DNA of 64,000 bases from Streptomyces sp. NBC_00078 (GTDB lineage: Bacteria > Actinomycetota > Actinomycetes > Streptomycetales > Streptomycetaceae). Every line of letters starts with the position of its first letter. Positions within the stretch are counted from its first letter, which is position 1. Below the pieces are notes generated by a model. It did not search any database. It saw only the letters and a program-made list of their open reading frames with translations, and had not been told where the DNA came from. Location of the stretch: positions 8,494,001 to 8,558,000 of the forward strand of contig NZ_JAPELX010000001.1 in NCBI RefSeq assembly GCF_026343335.1, in the 5' to 3' direction. The position numbers and the translations under genes were made by a program. Below, in pieces: positions 33,741-42,216 of the stretch.

Positions 33741-34514
33741 TCAGGTGCTTTCGACGGAGAGGACGGCGGGCGGGGCGTCACCCATCGAAGCGAGGATCTC
33801 GTAGCGCCGACGGGCGAACTCGGGTTCGAACTGGGCTCCAGGACGCCGTGGGTTGGGGATGTCGACGACCTTGCTCACCGTGGCGGGGCGAGGAGTGAGC
33901 AGCACGATCCGGTCGCCCAGCAGCAGCGCCTCGTCGACGTCGTGGGTGACGAACAGGATCGTGGTGCCGTACTGCTGCCAGACCGAGACCAGCAGTTGCT
34001 GCATCTCCGAACGGGTCTGGGCGTCCAGGGCGCCGAACGGCTCATCCATCAGCATCACCTGGGGGCGGGTGGCGAGGGTCCGGGCGAGCTGGACACGCTG
34101 CCTCATGCCGCCCGACAGCTGGCCCGGCAGATGACCGGAGAAGCCTTCGAGGCCGACCTGGGCCAGCAACTCCTCGGCCTGCTCCCGCCGTTGGCCGCGC
34201 GGTACACCCCGTAGCTTCAGCGCGTACTCGACATTTCGCGCGGCCGTGCGCCAGGGGAGCAGGGCGTCCTCCTGGAAGACCATCGCGCACACCGCGCCGG
34301 TCTCACCCACCGGTTTCCCGTCGACCTCCGCTTTCCCGGCAGTGGGCTGGAGCAGGCCCGCCAGCGCGCGCAGGATGGTCGACTTCCCGCAGCCGGAGGG
34401 GCCCAGCAGGACGACGATCTCACCGGGCCGCACATCGAGGTCGACCTCGGCGGCCGGCATGTCGCCGAAGGCCAGCTTCAGCCCCTCCAGCCGGACCCGC
34501 GCTCCGGCGCTCAC
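33741..34514 (-). CDS. ABC importer ATPase, SsuB/TauB/NrtD type
   Basis: 257 residues. Walker A GPSGCGKST (38-46), Q-loop FQEDALLPW, signature LSGGMRQRV, Walker B VMLMDEPFGALD, and H-loop VTHDVDEALLLGDRI are all intact. The PFGALD and WRTAARNVE wording is that of the nitrate/sulfonate/taurine importer group. GTG 34514 overlaps the permease stop (GTGA). It drives the importer made of the next two genes upstream. There is a 70-bp gap to the ferredoxin gene. Confidence 0.92.
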   Translation of the reverse strand: MSAGARVRLEGLKLAFGDMPAAEVDLDVRPGEIVVLLGPSGCGKSTILRALAGLLQPTAGKAEVDGKPVGETGAVCAMVFQEDALLPWRTAARNVEYALKLRGVPRGQRREQAEELLAQVGLEGFSGHLPGQLSGGMRQRVQLARTLATRPQVMLMDEPFGALDAQTRSEMQQLLVSVWQQYGTTILFVTHDVDEALLLGDRIVLLTPRPATVSKVVDIPNPRRPGAQFEPEFARRRYEILASMGDAPPAVLSVEST

Positions 34515-35395
34515 CGGGCGTTCCTCGGCAGCCAGCGGTTGATCCGCGCGCCGATCCGCTCCACCAGCCAGGCCGTTCCCCAGCCGAGGATGCCGATCGA
34601 CAGCATGCCGACGACCACGCCGGAGTAGTCGAGCAGCCCGTAGGACTGCCAGGTGTAGTAGCCGATGCCGAACTGCCCCGAGATCATCTCGGCGCTGATC
34701 ACACAGATCCAGGCCACGCCCACGGAGACCGACAGCCCCGAGAAGATCCCGGGCATGGCTCCGGGAAGCACCACATGGGCCAGTACGGACAACCGGCCCG
34801 CGCCCATGGTCCGGGCGGCCTCCTCCCACACCTTGGGCAGGGTCTTCATCGCGTGGATGGTGCTCACCACCACCGGGAAGAACGCCGCGAAGAAGGTGAT
34901 GAACACGATGCCCTGCTCGCCGGTGGGGAACATCAGGATGGCCAGCGGCACCAGCGCGATCGCCGGAATCGGCCGGGCGACCTCGATGAGCGGCCGCACC
35001 AGGATCTGGACGACCCGCGAGCGCCCGACGGCGATGCCGACGCTCACCCCGCTCACCGCGGCGAGCCCGAAGCCGAGCAGGATACGGCGCAGACTCGCCA
35101 GGAGGTCCGTGTAGTAGCCGCCGGACGCTAGCCGGCCTCGAAGCGTGTGCAACACGTCGAGGGGGCCGGGCACCTTGTCGAAGCGCAGCCACAGGACGAC
35201 GTTGTCGGCCGTGAGGAGGTACCAGAGGAGTACCGCCGCGGCCAGCGGCAGCATGGACAGTGCTGCCGCGCCCAGTCGGCGGGGCCATGCTCCGGCCCTG
35301 ACGAGCGGACGACGGCCGGGGGCCGGTCGCGGGGAGACGGTGGCGGGATCAGGGGTGGGAGACAGGGACTGCCGGGAGACGGGGGTTGTGGTCAT
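34511..35395 (-). CDS. ABC importer permease, SsuC/TauC type
   Basis: 294 residues, six hydrophobic spans after a 35-residue cytoplasmic leader. The EAA loop that docks on the ATPase is clear: EEAARTMGAGRLSVLAHVVL near 192-211. The family imports nitrate, sulfonates, taurine or thiamine precursors. It is coupled to the ATPase gene by a 4-bp overlap and follows the binding protein by about 75 bp. Confidence 0.92.
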   Translation of the reverse strand: MTTTPVSRQSLSPTPDPATVSPRPAPGRRPLVRAGAWPRRLGAAALSMLPLAAAVLLWYLLTADNVVLWLRFDKVPGPLDVLHTLRGRLASGGYYTDLLASLRRILLGFGLAAVSGVSVGIAVGRSRVVQILVRPLIEVARPIPAIALVPLAILMFPTGEQGIVFITFFAAFFPVVVSTIHAMKTLPKVWEEAARTMGAGRLSVLAHVVLPGAMPGIFSGLSVSVGVAWICVISAEMISGQFGIGYYTWQSYGLLDYSGVVVGMLSIGILGWGTAWLVERIGARINRWLPRNAR

Positions 35396-35471
35396 GCGTC
35401 CTCTCTTCTACGAGCCGTCGGTGCTCCTGCGATGTGAGGTGTCCTGCTGGTTTTCCCGCGTTCGCTGTCGC

Positions 35472-36950
35472 TCACGAAGCCGCCAGTGCCGCCTCGTAGC
35501 TGAGTTCGCGGGCGCCGGAGTGGCCCGCCAGGTAGGAGTCCGCCTCGTCGGCCAGCTCGAACGGCAGTAGCCGGGAGTCAGCGGGTGCGCCCGGGTCGAG
35601 CACCCAGGTCGCGGCAAAGGCGAACATCCGGGTTCCGTTCTTCGCGTCCGGTACGTAGGCGGCGCGCACGCTCCCGTGGTGCGCGGCGATCTGCCGCAGC
35701 AGGCAGGTCGGTGTCGCCGCGACCGCCGTCGACTGCGCGCCGCTGAACCACACTTCGGAGGCGGTGGCCGGGTCGGCGACGGGCTGGTGGCAGACCGGGT
35801 CCTGACCGGTGAGCGTGCTGGAGGAGGTGATCTCCTTCCGGGCGGTGTCGTAGGAGGCGCCGTAGATCCTGCGCAGGTAGCTGTCGTTGACGAACTTGTC
35901 CAGCTCCAGCTTTTTCACCGAGCCGAGATCCTTGAGGAACGGCAGGTCGGCCGCGAGGGCGACGACCAGTTGAGGCTTGATCGTCGGGTCGAAGGTCACC
36001 AGTCCGTTCGGCCCGTTGTACAGGTAGACCACCTCCGGCTCGATGCCGGTGATCTTGGCGACCTGCTGTGCGGCGGCCAGGGGATGCTGGTTGAGGTAGC
36101 CGGCGGTGTCCCGGACCGATTCCAGGAAGGCCCGCATCACTTCGGGGTGGGCGTCGGCGTAGGACTGGCGGGCGACCACGGCGTGGAAGGTCGGCACGCC
36201 GTTGGAGCCGCCGTCGTAGAGCAGCCTGCCCTGCTTGCGGAAGACCATGAGCTGCGGCCATGGCACGAACTGCGACAGTGCGGCGACCTGGTTTCCCTGG
36301 AGCGCCGAAGCGCCGACCGCCGGGTCCTGGTTGAGCAGTTTGACGTCGTCCGGGCTCAACCCGTTCTTGCGCAGGGCGTTCGCCAGCATTCCGTGTGCGG
36401 CCGAGCCGACGCTGGTGGAGACCACCTTCCCCCGCAGGTCGGACAGCTTCTCGGCCGAGGAGTCCTTCGGCACGACAACCTGGTTGAGCGAGCCGCGCAG
36501 GTTGTAGCCGGTGACGGCCACCAACTCGGACTTGGCATCCGGGAATTCGGCGGTCTTGGAGCCGTTGACGAGGACCGGGTAGTCGCCCATGGAGCCGATG
36601 TCCACCTTGTCGGCGATCATCTGCGCGGTCAGCGGCGGCCCGGAGGGAAAGTCCTGCCAGACGACCTTGTAGTGCTTGCCGTTGGCCTTGCCGATGGCGT
36701 TCAGCTTGCGTTCGAAGGTGCCGCGCTGACGCAGCAGGGTGCCTGCGGTGACGGTGTTGATGGTCTTGGACTGGTAGCCGATGTTGACGACCACGGTCGA
36801 GGACTCGGCTGCGGATCCGGTGCCGCAGGCACTGGCACCGAACCCGAGCACCGCCAGTACGGCAAGCACCGGCCGGCCCCGGCGGGCCGGGCGCATGGCG
36901 CGCGGTCTGGGCTGAGTGGGCAGCGCGTCCGGGTGCAGGGAGGGGTTCAT
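35472..36950 (-). CDS. ABC importer binding lipoprotein with long C-terminal tail
   Basis: 492 residues. After an Arg-rich leader a lipobox LGFGASAC gives a lipid-anchored protein at about Cys42. Residues about 50-370 form the NMT1/SsuA-like binding fold (VNIGYQSKTINTVTAG, DFPSGPPLTAQMIADKVDIG, SMGDYPVLVNGSK). The family is usually 310-350 aa; here about 110 further residues follow, with cysteines in DPVCHQPVADP and ATPTCLLRQ, which I cannot assign. Specificity: sulfonate- or nitrate-like small anion is the family expectation, not shown by sequence. Confidence 0.88.
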   Translation of the reverse strand: MNPSLHPDALPTQPRPRAMRPARRGRPVLAVLAVLGFGASACGTGSAAESSTVVVNIGYQSKTINTVTAGTLLRQRGTFERKLNAIGKANGKHYKVVWQDFPSGPPLTAQMIADKVDIGSMGDYPVLVNGSKTAEFPDAKSELVAVTGYNLRGSLNQVVVPKDSSAEKLSDLRGKVVSTSVGSAAHGMLANALRKNGLSPDDVKLLNQDPAVGASALQGNQVAALSQFVPWPQLMVFRKQGRLLYDGGSNGVPTFHAVVARQSYADAHPEVMRAFLESVRDTAGYLNQHPLAAAQQVAKITGIEPEVVYLYNGPNGLVTFDPTIKPQLVVALAADLPFLKDLGSVKKLELDKFVNDSYLRRIYGASYDTARKEITSSSTLTGQDPVCHQPVADPATASEVWFSGAQSTAVAATPTCLLRQIAAHHGSVRAAYVPDAKNGTRMFAFAATWVLDPGAPADSRLLPFELADEADSYLAGHSGARELSYEAALAAS

Positions 36951-36962
36951 GTCAGACCCCGC

Positions 36963-37190
36963 TCACCGCAGCAGGAACGGGATGTCGACGGTTACCGCGT
37001 CGACCGGGCAACGTGCCGCGCAAGGGCCGCAGTACCAGCACTCGTCGACGTGCATGTACGCCTTGCCGGTGTCGGGGTGGATGGCCAGTGAGTCGAGCGG
37101 GCACATGTCCACGCAGAGGGTGCATCCGTCGATGCACTTGGCTTCGTCGATGGTGACCGGTACGTCGACCCGGTTCGCAGCTTGCGCCAT
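36963..37190 (-). CDS. dicluster 4Fe-4S ferredoxin, AprB-like
   Basis: 75 residues with two complete 4Fe-4S motifs: cysteines 19, 23, 26 and 30 (CIDGCTLCVDMCP, with C-x3-C-x2-C-x3-CP spacing) and 51, 54, 57 and 61 (CWYCGPCAARCP). The extra residue in the first motif and the WYCG wording recall the beta subunit of APS reductase (AprB), and its partner in the operon is an AprA-like flavoprotein. It is likely the electron-transfer subunit of that flavoprotein. Confidence 0.88.
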   Translation of the reverse strand: MAQAANRVDVPVTIDEAKCIDGCTLCVDMCPLDSLAIHPDTGKAYMHVDECWYCGPCAARCPVDAVTVDIPFLLR

Positions 37191-37202
37191 CAGTGGTCTC
37201 CT

Positions 37203-38138
37203 TCAGCTTTGTTCGGTGGTCTGGGAATCGGTGAGGCCCATGCGGGCGAAGGCGCGGACATCGGCGTCCACGTCGGTGACGGCCGCCTCGAGCGCGGCCC
37301 GGACCTCCGGGCGCCCCGCCGTCAGACCCCCGAGGGCCTTGACGGCGGCCTTGCGCACATCGAGGTTGGTGTCCCGGGTGGCGGCGATCAGCGGTGCGAC
37401 CGCCTTCGCGGAGTCCGCGACGGCAAGGGCCGCCGCCGCACCTTGCCGGATCTGCCAGGCGGGGTCGTCCAGCGCCGCGCGGGCCAGGGCGGCAGCCTGC
37501 TCGGTGCAGCCGGTGTGTGCCATGGCGGTCAGTGCGGCGGCGCGGACCAGGACCTCGGTGTCCTGGGCGAGGCGGATCAGGGTGGCGGCGCCGCGAGGGT
37601 CCCCGACGGCGGCCAGGCCCCGGGCCACGGCGAGACGTACGGGGGTGGCCGGGTCGGCAGCGGCTCCCGCCAGGGCGTCGAGCGCGTCGAGGGAGACGAA
37701 CCCGAGCACGGCCTCGCAGCGCACCCCCTCGTCGGCGTCGGACAGCAGGGCCGTCAACTCCTCGACATCGCACTGCCGGTGACGCCACAGGGAGCCGACA
37801 GCGGTGGCGCGGACGTCGGCGTCCGGGTGCTCGCAGGCAGCGCGCAGCGACCGGGTGAAGCCCTCTCCGGGTACGAGCACCTCGCGCAGCTCGCCGAGCA
37901 GCTCCATCGCGGTGCGGCGGACAGCCTCGTCGGGGTCCAGCAGAGCCGCGGCGAAGACGGGCGAGGGCTCCTCCCAGGACTCGGCGGCCTCACTGAGCAC
38001 CGTCAGCGCGGTCCGGCGCACATCGGGGTCGGCGTCGGTCAGGAACTCCGCCAGTTCCTCGGTGGTCGGGGCTTCTTCGGCGAGTTCGAGGAGGGCCAGG
38101 ATGCGGTGGGGGCGCCGGGTGGGCGTACTGCTGCTCAT
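37203..38138 (-). CDS. HEAT-repeat protein
   Basis: 311 residues built almost wholly of HEAT/PBS-lyase repeats of about 31 residues, each with the DPDVRRTALTVLSE-type helix pair (at least eight units: DPDEAVRRTAMELLGEL, DADVRATAVGSLW, DEGVRCEAVLGFV, TPVRLAVARGLAAVGD, DLDVRKAAVKALG and others). Such solenoids act as scaffolds or assembly factors. Its ATG overlaps the flavoprotein stop, so a role in assembling or regulating the flavoprotein/ferredoxin pair is the simplest reading. Confidence 0.88.
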   Translation of the reverse strand: MSSSTPTRRPHRILALLELAEEAPTTEELAEFLTDADPDVRRTALTVLSEAAESWEEPSPVFAAALLDPDEAVRRTAMELLGELREVLVPGEGFTRSLRAACEHPDADVRATAVGSLWRHRQCDVEELTALLSDADEGVRCEAVLGFVSLDALDALAGAAADPATPVRLAVARGLAAVGDPRGAATLIRLAQDTEVLVRAAALTAMAHTGCTEQAAALARAALDDPAWQIRQGAAAALAVADSAKAVAPLIAATRDTNLDVRKAAVKALGGLTAGRPEVRAALEAAVTDVDADVRAFARMGLTDSQTTEQS

Positions 38139-39904
38139 CCCCACACCGCCGCCAGGTCGGCGCCGGCCGGTGCGGGCTCGTTCGGCACCCCGTCCGGGCG
38201 GGTGAAGCCGGGCACCGGCACGATGTAGGGGGCCACCGGCCGGGTCAGTGTCTCCATCTCGCCTGTTCCCGCGCTCTTGCGCAGGTTCAGATGGCGGAAC
38301 CAGTTCGCGTCGTCCTGCTCGGGCCAGTCGGCGCGCTGGTGGTAGAGGCCCCAGCGGCTCTCCGTACGGGCCAGTGAGGCGCGCGCCGCCATCTCGGCAC
38401 AGTCCCGGATGAAGGTGACCTCGGCGCAGCGCATCAGTTCGTGCGGGGTCTGGGCGCCCATCCGGGCGATGTCCCGGTTCATCCGCCCGAACGCCTCCAG
38501 ACCGAGGGTCAGATAGCGCTCCGTCTTGGGCGGCTGGAGGTAGTCGTTGACGAAGCGGCGCAGCTTGTACTCCACCTGCGGCTGGGGCGGGCCGTCCGGA
38601 TGGGACAGCGGCCGGTAGATCAGCTCGTGCGCCGCCTGGATCTGGTCCTGCGGCAGTGCGGGCCGGCCGGCAGAGGCGGCGAAGACACTGGCGTGCTCGC
38701 CGGCGATGTCCCCGTAGACGAAGGCGCCGATCATGTAGTTGTGCGGTACGCAGGCCATGTCCCCGGCGGCGTACAGGCCCGGCACGGTGGTCGCGGCATG
38801 TTCGTCCACCCACACGCCCGAGGCGGAGTGCCCGCTGCACAGTCCGATCTCCGAGACGTGCATCTCGATGTCCCGGGTGCGGTAGTCGTGTCCGCGACCG
38901 GAGTGGAAGGTGCCACGGGTGGGCCGCTCGGTGGTGTGCAGGATGCCCTCGATCTGGCTGATCGTGGCGTCCGGCAGATGGCTCAGCTTGAGGTAGATGG
39001 GGCCGCGGGCACTGTCCAGCTCTCGCTTGACCTCGGCCATCATCTGACCGGACCAGTAGTCGCAGTCGACGAACCGGTTGCCGTCGGCGTTGACCGTGTA
39101 GCCGCCGAAGGGGTTGGCCACGTAGGCGCACGCCGGCCCGTTGTAGTCCTTGATGAGCGGGTTGATCTGGAAGCACTCGATGCCGGACAGCTCCGCGCCC
39201 GCGTGGTACGCCATCGCGTAGCCGTCGCCCGCGTTGGTGGGGTTCTCATAGGTGCCGTAGAGATAGCCGCTGGCCGGAAGGCCCAGCCGTCCGCAGGCCC
39301 CGGCCGCCAGGATGACCGCACCGGCCGAGATGGTGACGAACTCTCCGGACCGGGTGTCGAAGCCCACCGCACCGACCGCCCGGCCGTCCACGGTGAGGAC
39401 CCTCACCGGCATGATCCGGTTCTCGATCGTGACCCGGTCCCGCACATGACGGGCCCGCAGCGTGCGGTACAGGACCTTCTTGACGTCGCGGCCCTCCGGC
39501 ATCGGCAGCACATAGCTGCCGGAGCGGTGCACCTTGCGTACGGCGTACTCGTTGTGCTCGTCCTTCTCGAACTTGACGCCGTAGCCCTCCAGCCGCTGCA
39601 CCATGCCGAAGCCGCGGGTCGCGGTCTCGTAGATGGTGCGCTGGTTGACGATGCCGTCGTTGGCGAGGGTGATGTCCGCGACGTAGTCCTCGGGCGTTGC
39701 CTTGCCCGGCACCACCGCGTTGTTCACCCCGTCCATGCCCATGGCCAGCGCACCGGAGTGACGCACGTGGGCCTTCTCCAGCAGCAGCACGTCGGCGCCG
39801 TGCGCGGCCGCGGTCAGCGCCGCCATCGTGCCGGCGGTGCCTCCGCCGACGATGAGGACGTCGCAGGTGAGCTCGCGCCGTTGCGACTGAGGTGGAATCT
39901 GCAC
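38135..39904 (-). CDS. AprA/FrdA-like FAD flavoprotein
   Basis: 589 residues of the fumarate reductase/succinate dehydrogenase/APS-reductase flavoprotein superfamily. FAD motif GGGTAG (20-25), LLLEKAHVRHSGALAMG, the fold's middle block NPTNAGDGYAMAYHAGAELSG, HSGRGHDYRTRD, and the closing AAGDMACVPHNYMIGAFVYGDIAGEHA. The pairing with a small dicluster ferredoxin points to APS-reductase-type (AprBA) rather than membrane FrdABCD enzymes, but the reaction is unproven. GTG 39904 is 5 bp after the GntR stop. Confidence 0.85.
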   Translation of the reverse strand: MQIPPQSQRRELTCDVLIVGGGTAGTMAALTAAAHGADVLLLEKAHVRHSGALAMGMDGVNNAVVPGKATPEDYVADITLANDGIVNQRTIYETATRGFGMVQRLEGYGVKFEKDEHNEYAVRKVHRSGSYVLPMPEGRDVKKVLYRTLRARHVRDRVTIENRIMPVRVLTVDGRAVGAVGFDTRSGEFVTISAGAVILAAGACGRLGLPASGYLYGTYENPTNAGDGYAMAYHAGAELSGIECFQINPLIKDYNGPACAYVANPFGGYTVNADGNRFVDCDYWSGQMMAEVKRELDSARGPIYLKLSHLPDATISQIEGILHTTERPTRGTFHSGRGHDYRTRDIEMHVSEIGLCSGHSASGVWVDEHAATTVPGLYAAGDMACVPHNYMIGAFVYGDIAGEHASVFAASAGRPALPQDQIQAAHELIYRPLSHPDGPPQPQVEYKLRRFVNDYLQPPKTERYLTLGLEAFGRMNRDIARMGAQTPHELMRCAEVTFIRDCAEMAARASLARTESRWGLYHQRADWPEQDDANWFRHLNLRKSAGTGEMETLTRPVAPYIVPVPGFTRPDGVPNEPAPAGADLAAVWG

Positions 39905-39909
39905 GGAAG

Positions 39910-40695
39910 TCAGCCCCTTTCGGAGTACGGGTGGTTCAGCAGCGGGTCGGGGGTGCGGTGGAGCCAGCCGGCCAGGGACATCCGGTCGCCGCGAAAGCGG
40001 ACGAACTCGAGATCGATCGGCCGGCCGGCATCCGTGTAGGTCAGCCGTTCGAGGAACAGCAGGGGGAAGCCGTCGGGCACCTGCAGGAGACCGGCGACCG
40101 TACGGTCGGCGGCGATCGCCTCGATGGAGAGTGCGGCGGCGCCCAGAGGCAGGCCCAACTCGCCTTCGAGCAACCCGAAGACGTCGTGCCGTGTCAGGTC
40201 CATCTCCAGCAGGGGTCTGCCGATGTCCGCGGGAAGGTAGCTGGCGTCCAGGGACAGGGGCTGCCCGTCGAGCAGCCGCACCCGCTCCAGAGCGATCACC
40301 TCGGTTCCGGGGGCCAGTTCGAGCCGCTCGGCGACGGTGGGTGTGGCGGGCACGGTGTCCGCCAGCAGTACCTGGTTGACGATGCGGTCCGGCCCGGTGC
40401 CGAAGCACTCCGCCAGCCCGCGCAGCCGGTCCAGCCCCTGCACGGCCTTTCCCGACACGACGAACGTTCCGACGCCGGGGATACGGTCGACCAGACCCTC
40501 CATGCGCAGCAGGGCGAGGACGTCCCGGACGACGTTGCGGCTGGCCCGGAACTCGGCCGCCAACTCCGCCTCGGAGGGCAACGGCCGGGTTCCGTATACG
40601 CCGGTGAGGATCCGCGTACGCAGCACGTCCCGGACCCGCCGCACCGGGGCGACACGGCTGCCTGCCCCTCTGCCACCAGCGATGATCCCTGTCAT
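39910..40695 (-). CDS. GntR-family regulator (HutC subfamily), first gene of redox operon
   Basis: 261 residues. Winged helix at about 20-85 (PLPSEAELAAEFRASRNVVRDVLALLRMEGLVDRIPGVGTF), UTRA ligand domain after it (DASYLPADIGRPLLEMDLTRHDVFGLLE, IDLEFVRFRGDRMSLAG). It begins the operon that runs to 29145, with only 5 bp to the flavoprotein gene. Two direct GTTACGYCAACC repeats upstream (40719-40763) are its probable operators, so the operon is likely self-regulated by a metabolite of the pathway. Confidence 0.92.
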   Translation of the reverse strand: MTGIIAGGRGAGSRVAPVRRVRDVLRTRILTGVYGTRPLPSEAELAAEFRASRNVVRDVLALLRMEGLVDRIPGVGTFVVSGKAVQGLDRLRGLAECFGTGPDRIVNQVLLADTVPATPTVAERLELAPGTEVIALERVRLLDGQPLSLDASYLPADIGRPLLEMDLTRHDVFGLLEGELGLPLGAAALSIEAIAADRTVAGLLQVPDGFPLLFLERLTYTDAGRPIDLEFVRFRGDRMSLAGWLHRTPDPLLNHPYSERG

Positions 40696-41092
40696 GGCCG
40701 GAATGCTGGGGATGGCGTGTTACGTCAACCAGTGGCCGGAATTACGCGTCGGTTACGCCAACCTCCTCACTGCAAGCGCCTCGCTGACCAGGCAAAACAG
40801 TCATGAGCGGGTTGATATCGCCAGGCTTTGCGACAACCGGAGGCTTGCTCGCCCCGCCCTGCCGGGCTGCCGGGGCCGTCCGGCGCCCCGGCGTCTTCCA
40901 TGGACAGCGGTCCGGGTTGCGCTGCCTCGCGGGGCCTTCGGTGGGACGGAACGGCGGGTGCGCAACGCGCGCGTCGGGCGTCGGGCGTCCTGGGCTCGTC
41001 GCGAGGCGCCGCTCAGCCAGGGCGTCACCGGCATGGGCGGCCGCAGCCGCATGGCGCCTGCCGAGAGCCGCGCGAACGGAAATAACCTCCTG
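40696..41092. promoter_or_regulatory. intergenic region with two 33-bp-spaced direct repeats
   Basis: GTTACGTCAACC (40719-40730) and GTTACGCCAACC (40752-40763) match at 11 of 12 positions and are three helical turns apart, 24 bp upstream of the GntR start codon; likely operator pair. The remaining 330 bp to the LysR stop holds no gene I can support. Confidence 0.6.
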
Positions 41093-42130
41093 CTACCTGC
41101 CGGAGACGAGGGCGAGCAGCGTGGCGGCCGGCCCCGTGGGTGGCGTCTCACGCTGCCAGACGGCGCGGAAACGCCGCCGCAGCAGGGCAGGCTCTTCCAG
41201 CGGGACGCTGATCAGCCGCCGGTCGTCGAGTTCGGCGGACACGGCGAGACGGCTCAGCACCGCGGGAGCGTCGCCCGCCGACACCGCGGACTTGATCGCG
41301 GTGGTGGAACCGAGCTCCGCCGCAGGCGGGGCGGGCTCTGCACATGTTCTCGGCCCGACCACCATGCTGCCGACGGCACTTCGTGGCCGGCGACCGGCGG
41401 GCGGCGGGGGAGTCCCCGCCAAGGACGAGTCGGGCGGCGCTGTGTCCGTTGAGGCCAGGGGATCGTGTGCAGCGGACCGGCGGAGGACTTCCCAGACGGC
41501 GTCGCGCGTTCCCGACCCCTGTTCCCGCACGATCAGCGGGGTCGCGGCCAACGTGCGCAGCGGCAGAGGCTGTCGACGCCTGGCCCAGGGGTGTCCCGGC
41601 GCCACCACCACGACGAGTTCGTCCTCGGCGATGGTGCGACTGCGAAGACCGTCGGGCGCGCGCGGGCCCTCGACGAAGCCGAGGTCGGCCTCTCGGCTGC
41701 GCACCATGTCCGTGACCTGAGCCGAGTTACCGACCCGCAGGGCGACCCTGACCTGGGGGAGTCTGGCGCGCAGAGTGATCAGCCAGCCCGGCACCCGGTG
41801 GTCCGCGATGGTCATGGACGCCGCGATCCGCAGTCGGCCCTGCTGATCCGCGTGGAGCGCGGCGACGCCACTGACCAGCGCCCTGGCGGCGTCGAGGACC
41901 GGCAGTGCCCATTCCACGACGGCGGTCCCGGCCGGGGTCAGCCGCGACCCGGTGGAACTCCGTTCGAGCAGCACCAGCCGAAGCCGGCGCTCCAGGGCGC
42001 TGATCCGCATGCTCGCCGCCGGCTGGCTCATCCCGTGGCGTGCGGCGGCCCGGCCAAGACTGCCGGTCTCCGCGACCGAGACCAGCAGTTCCAGAACCTT
42101 CAATTCCGGTGTCTCCGGGGGGAGTCCCAT
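41093..42130 (-). CDS. LysR-family regulator with Pro/Ser-rich insert
   Basis: 345 residues. Winged helix at 5-65 (LLVSVAETGSLGRAAARHGM, SQPAASMRISALERRLRL) and an effector domain. Between VREQGSGTRDAVWEVLRR and AAELGSTTAIKSAVSAGDA, where LysR proteins normally have about 15 residues, there are about 55 rich in Pro, Ser and Ala, which explains the length (usually about 300). It is divergent from the YeiH-type gene, whose 5' side carries five 23-bp repeats. CysB/CbbR-like LysR proteins next to YeiH genes are common. Confidence 0.88.
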   Translation of the reverse strand: MGLPPETPELKVLELLVSVAETGSLGRAAARHGMSQPAASMRISALERRLRLVLLERSSTGSRLTPAGTAVVEWALPVLDAARALVSGVAALHADQQGRLRIAASMTIADHRVPGWLITLRARLPQVRVALRVGNSAQVTDMVRSREADLGFVEGPRAPDGLRSRTIAEDELVVVVAPGHPWARRRQPLPLRTLAATPLIVREQGSGTRDAVWEVLRRSAAHDPLASTDTAPPDSSLAGTPPPPAGRRPRSAVGSMVVGPRTCAEPAPPAAELGSTTAIKSAVSAGDAPAVLSRLAVSAELDDRRLISVPLEEPALLRRRFRAVWQRETPPTGPAATLLALVSGR

Positions 42131-42216
42131 CAGCACTGCTTATGACCTCCTCGGAAATCGGTCTCTACCGAACACCGACTGGACGCGGTGATCGTGCAGT
42201 ACGGATCACGGCCATC

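Noticed and set aside
33741..35288. An apparent fusion of permease sequence and ABC ATPase
   Set aside because: The upstream part is the permease gene read out of frame; the real ATPase starts at GTG 34514 overlapping the permease stop.
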